A program made the translations under genes and the position numbers. Below the pieces are notes generated by a model. That model was not told where the DNA came from. It saw only the letters and a list, made by a program, of their open reading frames with translations, and made no database searches. A stretch of DNA of 64,000 nt from Nitrosopumilaceae archaeon (GTDB lineage: Archaea; Thermoproteota; Nitrososphaeria; Nitrososphaerales; Nitrosopumilaceae): positions 1-64,000 of the forward strand of contig JANQNN010000012.1 in assembly GCA_028279545.1 (NCBI GenBank), in the 5' to 3' direction. Below are positions 35,518-43,704 of the stretch, piece after piece; the stretch's first letter is position 1; every line of letters begins with the position of its first letter.

Positions 35518-37047
35518 TTGAGAATGAAGGTAATTTCCATTATTTTATCGGTAATTTTATTTTCGGGAATTTTTGGAATAGGGGATTCTTTTGCAAAAGA
35601 ATGCAAACAAGAACATGTTTTAATTTTCAAAGTATCAAAAAATACTCCTGCTTGTGTACAGCCCACAACAGCAGAGCGATTAATGGAAAGGGGTTGGGGA
35701 ATGATGCCTGAAGAACCTTTTTCAAATTATCAAGACTCTTGTGAGGCAGAACCTGATCCTGGACTTTGTAGAGCCGCATTTATGAAATATTTTTTCAACC
35801 CCGAAACTTCTTCTTGTGAGGAATTCATTTGGGGGGGATGCGGAGGTGTAGTTCCCTTTGACTCATTGTCTAGCTGTCAAGTTCAATGTGAAACTGCAAA
35901 CACCTCTGAACCAATTACTCAACTTAATGAAAATAGTGTAATTGATGCAAATAATCAATTTGCTTTAGATTTCTATTCTCAAGTTTCAAAAGATAATAAT
36001 GAAAATATTTTCTTCTCACCTTGGAGCATCTCTACTGCTTTTGCCATAGCGTTTGAAGGGGCAAAGGAAAAAACGACTGAAGAAATTCAACAAGTTTTTG
36101 GCTTTCCAATCGATTATGACACAAGAACTTCAGAATTTCAAACTGCGATTAAAGACCTAAACCCTGATGATGTTCCATACCAATTAACAGTCGCAAATGC
36201 CTTATGGTTGGCAGAAAGATTTGAACCATTTCAAGATTATGTAGATACTGCTACTACCTATTATGATAGTGAAGTATCAACCGTGGATTTTGTTTCAGAT
36301 GAAGGAGTTGATAAAATTAATGCGTGGGTAGAGAACAAAACTAATGAGAAAATAAAAGATATTCTAGCGCCTGGTTCTACGGATGCATTAACACGTCTTG
36401 CAATAACAAATGCAATTTATTTCAAAGGAAACTGGGTTACACAATTTGATAAAAATGATACTCGTGAAGATCCATTTTGGATAACTCCAGATGAAAATGT
36501 TACAGTTCCCTTGATGCGCTTAATTCCAAATGTCTTCAACTACACCGAAACAGAAACTATGCAAATTCTCAAAATGCCATATGAAGGTGACAGACTATCG
36601 ATGTTAGTATTATTACCTAAAGAAAAAGATAACCTGCCACAATTAGAAGAATCACTTTCTGTTGAGAACCTAAATCAATGGAATAACCAATTAAGGCCAA
36701 CTGAAATTCAGATATTTATTCCAAAATTCAAACTAGAAACAATGTATAATCTTGTAGATCCGCTATCTGAAATGGGAATGCCAACTCCATTTATTGCCGG
36801 GTCGGCTAATTTTGAAGGAATTGCCCCAATTTCATTATATATTTCACAAGCAGTTCACAAGGCCTTTGTTGATGTTAATGAAGAAGGAACTGAAGCTGCT
36901 GCTGCAACTGCTATAGTGATTACAGCGGAATCATCCAAGCCACCTGTTCCAGTCTTTAAAGCAGATCATCCTTTTGTCTTTTTGATTCAAGATGATTCTA
37001 CTGAAAATATCTTATTTATTGGAAAAGTAGTAAACCCAACAAAATAA
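35518..37047 (+). CDS. Secreted Kunitz-serpin double protease inhibitor
   Basis: 509 residues from TTG (ATG at 35524 is in frame). Signal peptide to about residue 26; ACVK module at 29-60; a Kunitz/BPTI domain at C75-C124 with the spacing C-x8-C-x15-C-x7-C-x11-C-x3-C, WGGCGG as usual and P1 Arg85; then a complete serpin (about 140-509). The serpin breach, shutter and hinge are present (FFSPWSISTAFAIAFEGAKE, ITNAIYFKGNW, VDVNEEGTEAAAATAI, DHPFVFLI). The hinge alanines mark an inhibitory serpin; simple counting puts Glu-Ser at P1-P1'. It should block trypsin-like and Glu-cleaving serine proteases outside the cell. Confidence 0.92.
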   Translation: MRMKVISIILSVILFSGIFGIGDSFAKECKQEHVLIFKVSKNTPACVQPTTAERLMERGWGMMPEEPFSNYQDSCEAEPDPGLCRAAFMKYFFNPETSSCEEFIWGGCGGVVPFDSLSSCQVQCETANTSEPITQLNENSVIDANNQFALDFYSQVSKDNNENIFFSPWSISTAFAIAFEGAKEKTTEEIQQVFGFPIDYDTRTSEFQTAIKDLNPDDVPYQLTVANALWLAERFEPFQDYVDTATTYYDSEVSTVDFVSDEGVDKINAWVENKTNEKIKDILAPGSTDALTRLAITNAIYFKGNWVTQFDKNDTREDPFWITPDENVTVPLMRLIPNVFNYTETETMQILKMPYEGDRLSMLVLLPKEKDNLPQLEESLSVENLNQWNNQLRPTEIQIFIPKFKLETMYNLVDPLSEMGMPTPFIAGSANFEGIAPISLYISQAVHKAFVDVNEEGTEAAAATAIVITAESSKPPVPVFKADHPFVFLIQDDSTENILFIGKVVNPTK

Positions 37048-37067
37048 GATTCTCCTTGGAATGTTAA

Positions 37068-37093
37068 TTCATAATCCTATACAAGATTACGAA
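37068..37093. repeat. Palindromic spacer, copy 7
   Basis: TTCATAATC-CTATACAA-GATTACGAA, 21 bases after the Kunitz-serpin stop. It is the last copy seen; none is found after the att site at 37173. Confidence 0.85.
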
Positions 37094-37172
37094 GATTCTT
37101 TGGTTAGAATAAAAAATACTCAGAATTTTTCATTTTTTCTAAATTTTGGGACCAAAATAGTCACCAAAAACC

Positions 37173-37194
37173 TTCAAATCCCCGTGGGCCCATC
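37173..37194 (+). repeat. att site, second copy (element A right end / element B left end)
   Basis: Identical over 22 bases to 25362-37383-type tRNA tail at 25362-25383, without the rest of the tRNA. It separates element A from the next integrase gene. Confidence 0.9.
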
Positions 37195-37201
37195 TACCAT
37201 C

Positions 37202-37225
37202 ATGGGTATTAAATAGGACACCCAT
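37202..37225 (+). promoter_or_regulatory. Integrase B promoter inside an inverted repeat
   Basis: ATGGGT (37202-37207) and ACCCAT (37220-37225) enclose the TATA-like run ATTAAATAG, 15-30 bases before the ATG at 37240. The extended flanks also repeat directly (CCATCATGG twice). A dimeric repressor bound here would cover the TATA box, so autoregulation of the integrase is plausible. Confidence 0.45.
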
Positions 37226-37239
37226 CATGGCATCATGCG

Positions 37240-38421
37240 ATGGTAATTAGCATAGAAAAAATAAACATTCGGGATGATCCCTATCAACTATTTCTAGATT
37301 CTATTAGAAATGAGTCAACAAAAAGGAATTACAGAAAACGACTTTACCAGTTTCTTAAAGAAATTCCAAATGAAATTTACTCCGAACATCTAAGGAAAAT
37401 TCCCCAAGATTATGAACCCAACACTTTGGCAAGCTTTTTTGTTTATCTTGCAAAGAAAGACTCCGATCTTGCATCTGATGTTATTGCTGCTTACATTAAA
37501 GAGGACCGAAAACGAGTAGAAACAGGAGAGATTAGCTCTCAAACTTTGCCTAATCATATCAAACCAATCAAAGTATTACTGGATGCAAATCGTATTCACA
37601 TTCACTGGAAGTCCCTTCACAAGTTAATGCCTCGACGCGAATCCAAATCCAAGGATCGAGCATACACCAGAGAAGAGATACAAAAGATGCTGGAGGTAAC
37701 AAATGACCTTACAGATAGGGTAATAATTCTAATGTTTTCATCTGCTGGATTTAGATTAGAGGCCTGGGACTATTTTACTTGGAAAGATGTAATATTTTTT
37801 AAAAATGATGATGGTTCCTTCAAAGGAGCATCTTTGCTAATCTACAGGGGAGATCCTGAAAGTTATTTCACCTTTATCACTCCAGAAGCGTGTGAAGCAT
37901 TGATTCTCTATCGGGAAAACTGGAACGCTGAAATTAGAAGTTATCCTAAACCCGATGATCCTTTAATCAAATCCAAACAATCACCGATTGTACGTCGATT
38001 AAATCAAAAAGGAGTAAGAAAAAGAATGGATAAGGTTGTTCATGCAATTGGTCTTAGACCTCCTCTACCTTATGGAAAAAGACGCCATGCTGTGCAATTA
38101 GATCACGGATTTAGAAAATACTTTAACACCATGCTAAGGAGAGCCAAAGTGGATTATCTTGACAAAGAGGACATGATGGGGCATAAAGTAGGTTTGGAAA
38201 AGCACTATGAAAGGTATAATGAGGAAGATTTTGAGCGATTCCCAGAATATCAAAAGGCAATCCCATTTCTTACAATTTCAGATACTGAACGAGTCAAATT
38301 TGAAAATCAACAACTAAAAGAAGAAAAAACCTCGTTGGAAAAAAAATTACCCGAAATGATTGAGGAAGCAATAAAGAGAATTAAGGTAGATTTGCAAAAA
38401 GAAGGTTGGAAATCTAAATAA
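37240..38421 (+). CDS. Tyrosine integrase of element B
   Basis: 393 residues, homologous throughout to the integrase at 25425 (DSIRNESTKRNYRKRLYQFL, RAYTREEIQKML, FSSAGFRLEAWDYFTWKDV, LDHGFRKYFNTMLRRAKVDY, MMGHKVGLEKHYERYNEEDF). Arg, Lys, H-x-x-R, His and Tyr are kept. It is shorter at the C-terminus, lacking about 70 residues of the coiled-coil region. It should use the same tRNA-Val att site, consistent with tandem insertion. Confidence 0.92.
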   Translation: MVISIEKINIRDDPYQLFLDSIRNESTKRNYRKRLYQFLKEIPNEIYSEHLRKIPQDYEPNTLASFFVYLAKKDSDLASDVIAAYIKEDRKRVETGEISSQTLPNHIKPIKVLLDANRIHIHWKSLHKLMPRRESKSKDRAYTREEIQKMLEVTNDLTDRVIILMFSSAGFRLEAWDYFTWKDVIFFKNDDGSFKGASLLIYRGDPESYFTFITPEACEALILYRENWNAEIRSYPKPDDPLIKSKQSPIVRRLNQKGVRKRMDKVVHAIGLRPPLPYGKRRHAVQLDHGFRKYFNTMLRRAKVDYLDKEDMMGHKVGLEKHYERYNEEDFERFPEYQKAIPFLTISDTERVKFENQQLKEEKTSLEKKLPEMIEEAIKRIKVDLQKEGWKSK

Positions 38422-38494
38422 TTTTTCCAATTTTATGATTATGATTTACACTAATTAGTACTAAATGGAGATAATTGTATGACAAACTGTTTCT

Positions 38495-38539
38495 CACCAA
38501 ATGGCGAAAGGGTATCCATTTGATCCACGCCATTTGGTG
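38495..38539. repeat. 12-base inverted repeat after integrase B
   Basis: CACCAAATGGCG (38495-38506) and CGCCATTTGGTG (38528-38539) are perfect inverses 21 bases apart, and each is followed by GAAAGGGTAT in direct orientation. No gene covers it. It could be an operator or replication-linked site; the integrase has already ended, so a simple terminator is less likely. Confidence 0.6.
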
Positions 38540-38702
38540 AAAGGGTATTATGATAATTTACTCATTTTGTGATATGGCTTAATGATCTCCTCTCTTAATA
38601 GGTCATTTGGAAGAAGACTAGTTATTTTTTAGAAATTTTGTGAATCATCATACTTAAGAGATAGTACTCGATGCCATCAGATGCTTGAGTTTCGTATTAG
38701 AA

Positions 38703-38843
38703 ATGATCTGTAGTGCCTGTTCAGGAGGGGAATGCAAGTATCATCAACAAAAAATTTTGGCTAAAGACCAAGTTACTGGACTCGAAATTGAAGCAAGATG
38801 TGTTTGTCAGAACTGTACTGGAATGAAAAAATTTGAAAATTAA
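38703..38843 (+). CDS. 46-residue zinc-binding micro-protein
   Basis: From ATG 38703: MICSACSGGECKYHQQKILA, then EARCVCQNCTGMKKFEN. Two Cys pairs (C-x-x-C plus a third Cys and His, then C-x-C-x-x-C) give a zinc ribbon or two small sites. Its stop overlaps the TTG start of the next gene by 11 bases, so they are probably translated together. Too short for most gene finders. Confidence 0.6.
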   Translation: MICSACSGGECKYHQQKILAKDQVTGLEIEARCVCQNCTGMKKFEN

Positions 38844-39678
38844 CATTAACGGATTAATAACAGATTATGGTAACGGACGACATTATACACAGAGACAGAA
38901 AAAATTCTTAGAAAAATGCTTAGAATTTCATTATGACTATGGATTAGCTTTCTCTCACTTAGATTTTCCAAACATGTCTAAGGGAAATTTCAGACAAACT
39001 ATACACAAAGTAAAACCAATGATTGAAATTGTACAAAAAAGTAAACCTTGTCTTTACAAGATTAAAAGAGCTCCGATCCGCAAAGATTTACCAAAAATAA
39101 CGGATCACCCAACGGGGGACATAATGATCAGAATTTTAAAAAAACTTAGGGAGAAAAAACCATACATTCATGACATTAAAGGTAAGTTTTATTCAACAAT
39201 GCATAAAGTCCTTTGTAATCAAGGTAAAATTCCTCATAAGAAGAATAAAGGATTCCAACTTCTATATAGACTTGATTATAATATTTCTTGTAAAATTCAG
39301 ATATATCCTCAAACAGTTCAGTTTGATCTAGGATGTACTAATGGTCCTCTTGCTTATGATATTTCAGGAATAATTCAACTTATTTCTGTACTTTCTCAAC
39401 TCAAATCCCGTCTCTTTTGGTATTCTAAATTTCGCGCAGGCTTTCCACCCATTGATGAATGGATAATAACTCATTATCATTTTGGTAAAGATCTCCCTGA
39501 AGATTACTCTGGTCAGGCCTATCATATGACATTTGCAGAAGTTGCAACTGGTTTTGTTAGATTTTATTCAAAATCTCAAAGTACGAAGAGTGTAATTCAT
39601 AGATTTGAACAAGTTAAAACTCCGAATTCTACTCTAAATCAAGAAATTGATAAAATGATTTTATGCCAAACCCAATAG
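38833..39678 (+). CDS. Unknown basic protein encoded with the zinc micro-protein
   Basis: 281 residues from TTG. The N-terminal 60 residues look like a helix-turn-helix (YTQRQKKFLEKCLEFHYDYG, then SKGNFRQTIHKVKPMIEI), so DNA binding is possible. The middle is alpha/beta (CKIQIYPQTVQFDLGCTNGP) and the C-terminal third contains YHFGKDLPEDYSGQAYHMTF. I do not recognise the family. Position next to the integrase suggests a regulatory or replication-related element gene. Confidence 0.55.
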   Translation: MKININGLITDYGNGRHYTQRQKKFLEKCLEFHYDYGLAFSHLDFPNMSKGNFRQTIHKVKPMIEIVQKSKPCLYKIKRAPIRKDLPKITDHPTGDIMIRILKKLREKKPYIHDIKGKFYSTMHKVLCNQGKIPHKKNKGFQLLYRLDYNISCKIQIYPQTVQFDLGCTNGPLAYDISGIIQLISVLSQLKSRLFWYSKFRAGFPPIDEWIITHYHFGKDLPEDYSGQAYHMTFAEVATGFVRFYSKSQSTKSVIHRFEQVKTPNSTLNQEIDKMILCQTQ

Positions 39679-39856
39679 GAAAATAAATTTTAAGGAATTT
39701 TATTAGAAAAAAATTGGATATCAAAAAATGAAGTCAATTTTCCATAGGGTGAAACAGATAATCGCATAATTTATCGAGGTTTTTTCCAAGATTTCTATTT
39801 GTGCTTTAAACGTGGATTATCGTGGATGTAATTTCAAAAAAGATGGGTGACTAGTA

Positions 39857-40004
39857 AGAAAAAACCTGATCGAATAATGTATCAAATTAAGAATACTAGA
39901 AACACCAGACGTGACTAAAGCTAGGACATACGTGGACAATATTTTTAGAAAAACCCAAAAATTATGGAACAGAACTAGATCGGAAAATTGAACAGGTTTT
40001 TTCT
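39857..40004. repeat. 148-base segment with 12-base terminal inverted repeats
   Basis: AGAAAAAACCTG (39857-39868) is a perfect inverse of CAGGTTTTTTCT (39993-40004). The interior is A-rich and not coding. It may be a folded RNA with a long closing stem or a small MITE-like insertion; no target-site duplication is evident. Confidence 0.5.
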
Positions 40005-40122
40005 GCACAAAAAAATCGATGGGTCATAGGACGAATAATCACCATGTAAATCAAAAAAAAACTTCAGATCGATAGTTTTTGGTAGATGAACTCTTCAACC
40101 TAGTAACTCAGATTAAAAAAGG

Positions 40123-40253
40123 GTGGCAAATTGCCACTATTTCGAAAAGGGGTTCAATTTGAACCCCTTTCCTAGAGATTTCTATAGTAAAACTCCGACA
40201 ATTTGTCGGCATTTTCCAAGAAATTTTCTAATTTAAACCCGTAAAATTTACGG
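40123..40253. repeat. Four tandem odd palindromes with differing arms
   Basis: Palindromes with one unpaired central base at 40123-40137 (GTGGCAA-A-TTGCCAC), 40149-40167 (GGGGTTCAA-T-TTGAACCCC, extendable to 40146-40170), 40195-40209 (CCGACAA-T-TTGTCGG) and 40239-40253 (CCGTAAA-A-TTTACGG). Centres are 28, 44 and 44 bases apart. The last two intervals share TTTCC-AGA-ATTT-TCTA then TTTAAA/GTAAAA. Arms change in step on both sides, so pairing rather than sequence is kept. Confidence 0.75.
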
Positions 40254-40419
40254 ATTTAAAATAATTTCAAGCGATCCCAAGAAATGTTCAAGCCTTAACA
40301 GATTGATTCCTTAAAAAGTAGGGATTTGATAGAAGTTCAAATTTTCAAGGAATATAATGAGATTAACCTTTGATAAATGTCATATTTATATTTCATAAAA
40401 TAACCAATGTGATAATTAT

Positions 40420-42321
40420 ATGGCTTCAAAGGGATTATCAATAAAAAATTCTGCTCAAGGCTATTCCAAAAAGGCCGAAATAATTGATTATCTAACAAAC
40501 ACACCATTGTCCTCTACTCCACAAGAACGAATAAGGCAAATTGTGGTGAAGCGGTTAGTTGAGGAATATGGTTATAATGAGAATCAAATTCAAACGATAC
40601 CAGAATTTTCTGTAACTAAAGGTTCCTCTAAGATGGGACCATTTGATATTGTTGTTTTCAATAATTCTAATAAAACCGATGATAATGTTTACATTATTTT
40701 TGAAACAAAATTTGATGAAAATCGAATTGGAGTAGAGCAAATTAAAAATTATCTAAAAAATACAACTGCAAAATATAGTGTTTTGTATAATGGACAAGAT
40801 TTTGTTTTCTTGGAAAAACTGGAGGAGTCTCCCTATTTTCACGAAATTCCTGACATTCCAAAGGCAGGAAAAACCTTAGCAGAGGTTGGGATTTATAAGA
40901 AATCTGATCTGGTTCCAGCTACCGAACTAAAAACAATTTTTGAAACTTGTCATAATTACATTTATGCAAACGAAGGTTTTCTTAAAGAAAAAGTATTCAA
41001 TGAAGTTTTAAAACTTATTTTTATCAAAATGGTGGACGAAAAAAATGCCGATCTTGAATGTAAATTCAGTGTAACAGAAGAAGAGATTGAAAGCATTGAG
41101 CAAGAACAAAACAATGAATTTATGTTAAGACTAAATTCATTGTTTGATCAAGTTAAAAATGCATATCCTGATGTATTCCCTGATAAATCTGAACGAATTA
41201 ATCTAAAGCCCTTAACTACTGCAGTCGTTGTTAGTAGACTCCAAAAATATAGTCTAATGAATACTATAGCTGACATTAAAGGTACAGCATTCCAAACATT
41301 TGTTCATGCACATGAAAGAGGAGAAAGAGGAGAGTTTTTTACACCTTATGTAATAATTGAATTAGCTACAAGAATGTTATCTCCTAAAGAGGGAGAAAAT
41401 ATTCTAGATCCAGCATGTGGTTCGGGAGGATTTCTTGTAAGCTCAATGAAATATGTTTTTAATCAAATGGATAAAAAATATTCTACTTTTTCCCAACCTA
41501 AATTATCTAAATTAAAAGAAAAAAACGCACAAGAATGCATACGTGGAATTGATATTAATCCTGATCTTGCGCGTGTAGCAAAAATGCATATGATACTTTA
41601 TGATGATGGTCATACTGGAATTTTCTCTATAAACTCTTTAGATTGGTTTGCCAAAATTAGTGAAAAAGCTTTAGCTTCAAATGCAGGGGATTTTAAACCG
41701 AATATGTTCCAACTAATTCTAACAAATCCACCATTTGGAACAAAAGGAAAAATTACCGATAAGAAAATTTTATCTCAATTTTCTCTTGCTCATAAATGGA
41801 AAAAAAATTCTAAAACAGGAAAACTTGTAAAAACTGAAAAACTTCAAGACGGTCAAGTTCCTGATATTTTATTCTTAGAAAGATGTATTGATCTTCTAGC
41901 AGACAAAGGAAGAATGGGAGTTGTGGTTCCAGATGGAATTTTAACAAACGTTACTTTGGAATATGTACGAGAGTTTTTGCGGAATAATTGTCGAATATTA
42001 GGAGTTGTATCTTTACCAGTCGAAACTTTTATTCCACATGGAACAGATAGTAAAACATCCATCCTTTTCTTACAAAAATTATCCAAAGAAGCAATTCATA
42101 AATTAAAGCAAAAAAATTATCCCATTTTTATGGCAATCTGTCAAAAAATAGGATATGATATAAGAGGAAGAACAATCTATAAACGAAATTCATCTGGACA
42201 TTTGGTTAATGCCAAAAACAAAGAAGTGACAAATGAAGATGATGCAATTATTGATACGGATATTGAAGAAATAATTTCAGAGTTTAAAAAATTTAAGAAA
42301 ACGGCAAAACTAGATTTCTAA
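40420..42321 (+). CDS. Restriction-methylation fusion protein (BcgI A-like: PD-(D/E)XK nuclease + N6-adenine MTase)
   Basis: 633 residues. The N-terminal 130 residues are an HsdR_N-like nuclease: FDIVVF (D76), IIFETK (E95, K97) and the Q-x-x-x-Y motif QIKNYL (107-111). A helical linker precedes the HsdM-type methyltransferase with ERGEFFTPYVIIELATRM, motif I DPACGSGGFLVS (about 330) and motif IV LTNPPFGTKG (about 436). With the specificity subunit next door and no separate HsdR, the arrangement is that of type IIB/BcgI-like systems: one chain cuts and methylates, the other chooses the site. Confidence 0.85.
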   Translation: MASKGLSIKNSAQGYSKKAEIIDYLTNTPLSSTPQERIRQIVVKRLVEEYGYNENQIQTIPEFSVTKGSSKMGPFDIVVFNNSNKTDDNVYIIFETKFDENRIGVEQIKNYLKNTTAKYSVLYNGQDFVFLEKLEESPYFHEIPDIPKAGKTLAEVGIYKKSDLVPATELKTIFETCHNYIYANEGFLKEKVFNEVLKLIFIKMVDEKNADLECKFSVTEEEIESIEQEQNNEFMLRLNSLFDQVKNAYPDVFPDKSERINLKPLTTAVVVSRLQKYSLMNTIADIKGTAFQTFVHAHERGERGEFFTPYVIIELATRMLSPKEGENILDPACGSGGFLVSSMKYVFNQMDKKYSTFSQPKLSKLKEKNAQECIRGIDINPDLARVAKMHMILYDDGHTGIFSINSLDWFAKISEKALASNAGDFKPNMFQLILTNPPFGTKGKITDKKILSQFSLAHKWKKNSKTGKLVKTEKLQDGQVPDILFLERCIDLLADKGRMGVVVPDGILTNVTLEYVREFLRNNCRILGVVSLPVETFIPHGTDSKTSILFLQKLSKEAIHKLKQKNYPIFMAICQKIGYDIRGRTIYKRNSSGHLVNAKNKEVTNEDDAIIDTDIEEIISEFKKFKKTAKLDF

Positions 42322-42322
42322 A

Positions 42323-43690
42323 TTGGCATTAATTTCAACTACTACCTACATTGATTTGGAAGGCAGATTAGACGCTCCTTTTTACAAATCAGAATACGTT
42401 GAATTAGAAAACACTTTAAACAAAATTGAAAAATCTAAAAAATTTAAAATTCTTCCTTTAGGATCAATTTCAAACAAAATAAACAAAGGAATTTTTTATA
42501 TTTTAAAGAATGAATATCGATCAGAGGGAATTCCCTTTATCCGAGTAGCCGATATAAAACCAATTTTTCTTGAACCCTCAAACATGCAATTCATTTCAAA
42601 GGAAAAAAATGATTTGGAAAAAATTACATCGTTAAAACCTGGAGATTTAGTTATATCTAAAAGCGGAACTGTTGGAAGAGTTTCCTTGCTTTTTGATGAT
42701 TATCCTACCTATAATATTAGCCAAGATGTAATTGGTATTTCAATAAAAAAATCCAGAATCTTACCAGAATATCTTGTTGCGTTTTTAAACACAAAATTTG
42801 GGCAATTTCAATTACAGCGTGGTAAATCGATTGTAGTTCAAGCTCACTTGGAATTAGGAGCAATTAGAAATTTAAGAATCATTATTCCTGATAACAAGAA
42901 ACAACGACAGATTGCTAATAAAATAAAAAAAATACGATCTCTAAAAAACAAAACCGAAGAACTTTACAGAGAAGCACTAACTACCTTAGATAAATTATTA
43001 AAATTAAAAAAATCTGAAAATGATTCAATGCACTTTTCTATTCCCTACCGAGAAATTTCAAATTCTATTGGTTGGAGTGTAGAGCAACATTTACCTAAAT
43101 ATGCCGAAATCTTGGAATCGCTAGAGAACTCATCGTTTCCAATAAAAAACGTTTCACAATTGGTGGAAATTTCTCACGAGAAATTGGACCCAAGAAATTT
43201 TCCTGAAAAGATTTTTAATTATATACCATTTTCAAATATATCTGCCTCTTTTGGATTCATTGAAAGTTCAAATAAATTTAAGGGTCATGAGGCAAAGAAA
43301 AGAGCTAGAAACTTCTTAAGAACTAACGACATTTTGATTCCAAATCTTGAAGGGTCTTTTAATAAAGTTGGAATTGTTACAAAGGAGTTCAACGAATCCA
43401 TTGGAACCACAGGATTTTTTGTTTTGCGAACTAAACGTATGAATCCTTGGTTTGCCTTTGCATTATTTAGAAGTGAAATTGGTCAACTCCAACTACCTCA
43501 AAAGATTTCAGGAACCATTTTACAGTCAATTTCTGAAGATGTATTAAAAGAAATTAAATTACCACTAATTCCCAAAAAGTCTCAAGACCTTATTGGAAAT
43601 CTAATGTTACAATCGTATAATACGTATATCCAATACCATAAATTAAAAAAAAATTGTTTAACAGATTTAGAAAATTACTTAAGAATTTAG
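42323..43690 (+). CDS. hsdS: Type I/IIB specificity subunit (HsdS-like)
   Basis: 455 residues from TTG, one base after the preceding stop. Two target-recognition halves: the first has PLGSISNKINKGIF, PFIRVADIKP, LKPGDLVISKSGTVGRVSLL and the coiled NKIKKIRSLKNKTEELYREA; the second begins around ISNSIGWSVEQHLPKY and has ISASFGFIESS, RTNDILIPNLEGSFNKVGIV and the closing helix. Each half reads half of a split DNA site. The two spacer helices should hold the methyltransferase-nuclease chains. Confidence 0.9.
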   Translation: MALISTTTYIDLEGRLDAPFYKSEYVELENTLNKIEKSKKFKILPLGSISNKINKGIFYILKNEYRSEGIPFIRVADIKPIFLEPSNMQFISKEKNDLEKITSLKPGDLVISKSGTVGRVSLLFDDYPTYNISQDVIGISIKKSRILPEYLVAFLNTKFGQFQLQRGKSIVVQAHLELGAIRNLRIIIPDNKKQRQIANKIKKIRSLKNKTEELYREALTTLDKLLKLKKSENDSMHFSIPYREISNSIGWSVEQHLPKYAEILESLENSSFPIKNVSQLVEISHEKLDPRNFPEKIFNYIPFSNISASFGFIESSNKFKGHEAKKRARNFLRTNDILIPNLEGSFNKVGIVTKEFNESIGTTGFFVLRTKRMNPWFAFALFRSEIGQLQLPQKISGTILQSISEDVLKEIKLPLIPKKSQDLIGNLMLQSYNTYIQYHKLKKNCLTDLENYLRI

Positions 43691-43704
43691 GAGAAATTTG
43701 TTCT

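Larger units (their letters stand above)
25362..37194. mobile_element. Integrated element A (11.8 kb) at tRNA-Val
   Basis: Bounded by 22-base direct repeats of the tRNA-Val 3' end, with a complete tyrosine integrase next to the tRNA. Cargo: a GHKL-ATPase/nuclease, Vsr and Dcm group, a HEPN-type protein, a zinc ribbon, then secreted proteins set between copies of a 26-base palindrome, ending with a Kunitz-serpin. No replication, capsid or conjugation gene is recognisable, so it behaves like a defence/cargo island mobilised by its integrase. Confidence 0.85.
39679..40419. other. 741-base gene-free region before the RM system
   Basis: It holds a 148-base segment closed by 12-base inverted repeats (39857-40004) and a tandem set of four odd palindromes (40123-40253). 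A related, non-palindromic unit is at about 39785-39832 (TTTTCCAAGATTTCTATTTG then TTTAAACGTGG). A TATA-like CATATTTATATTTCAT lies at about 40380-40395 before the RM gene. No open frame of note. Confidence 0.6.

Noticed and set aside
31121-37093. Classical integron with attC sites
   Set aside because: The palindromes lack the GTTRRRY/RYYYAAC core and the element integrases lack visible IntI features; only the cassette-like layout is kept as a finding.
40123-40253. CRISPR array
   Set aside because: Units are palindromes with different arms and short similar spacers; there are no identical repeats, unique spacers or cas genes.
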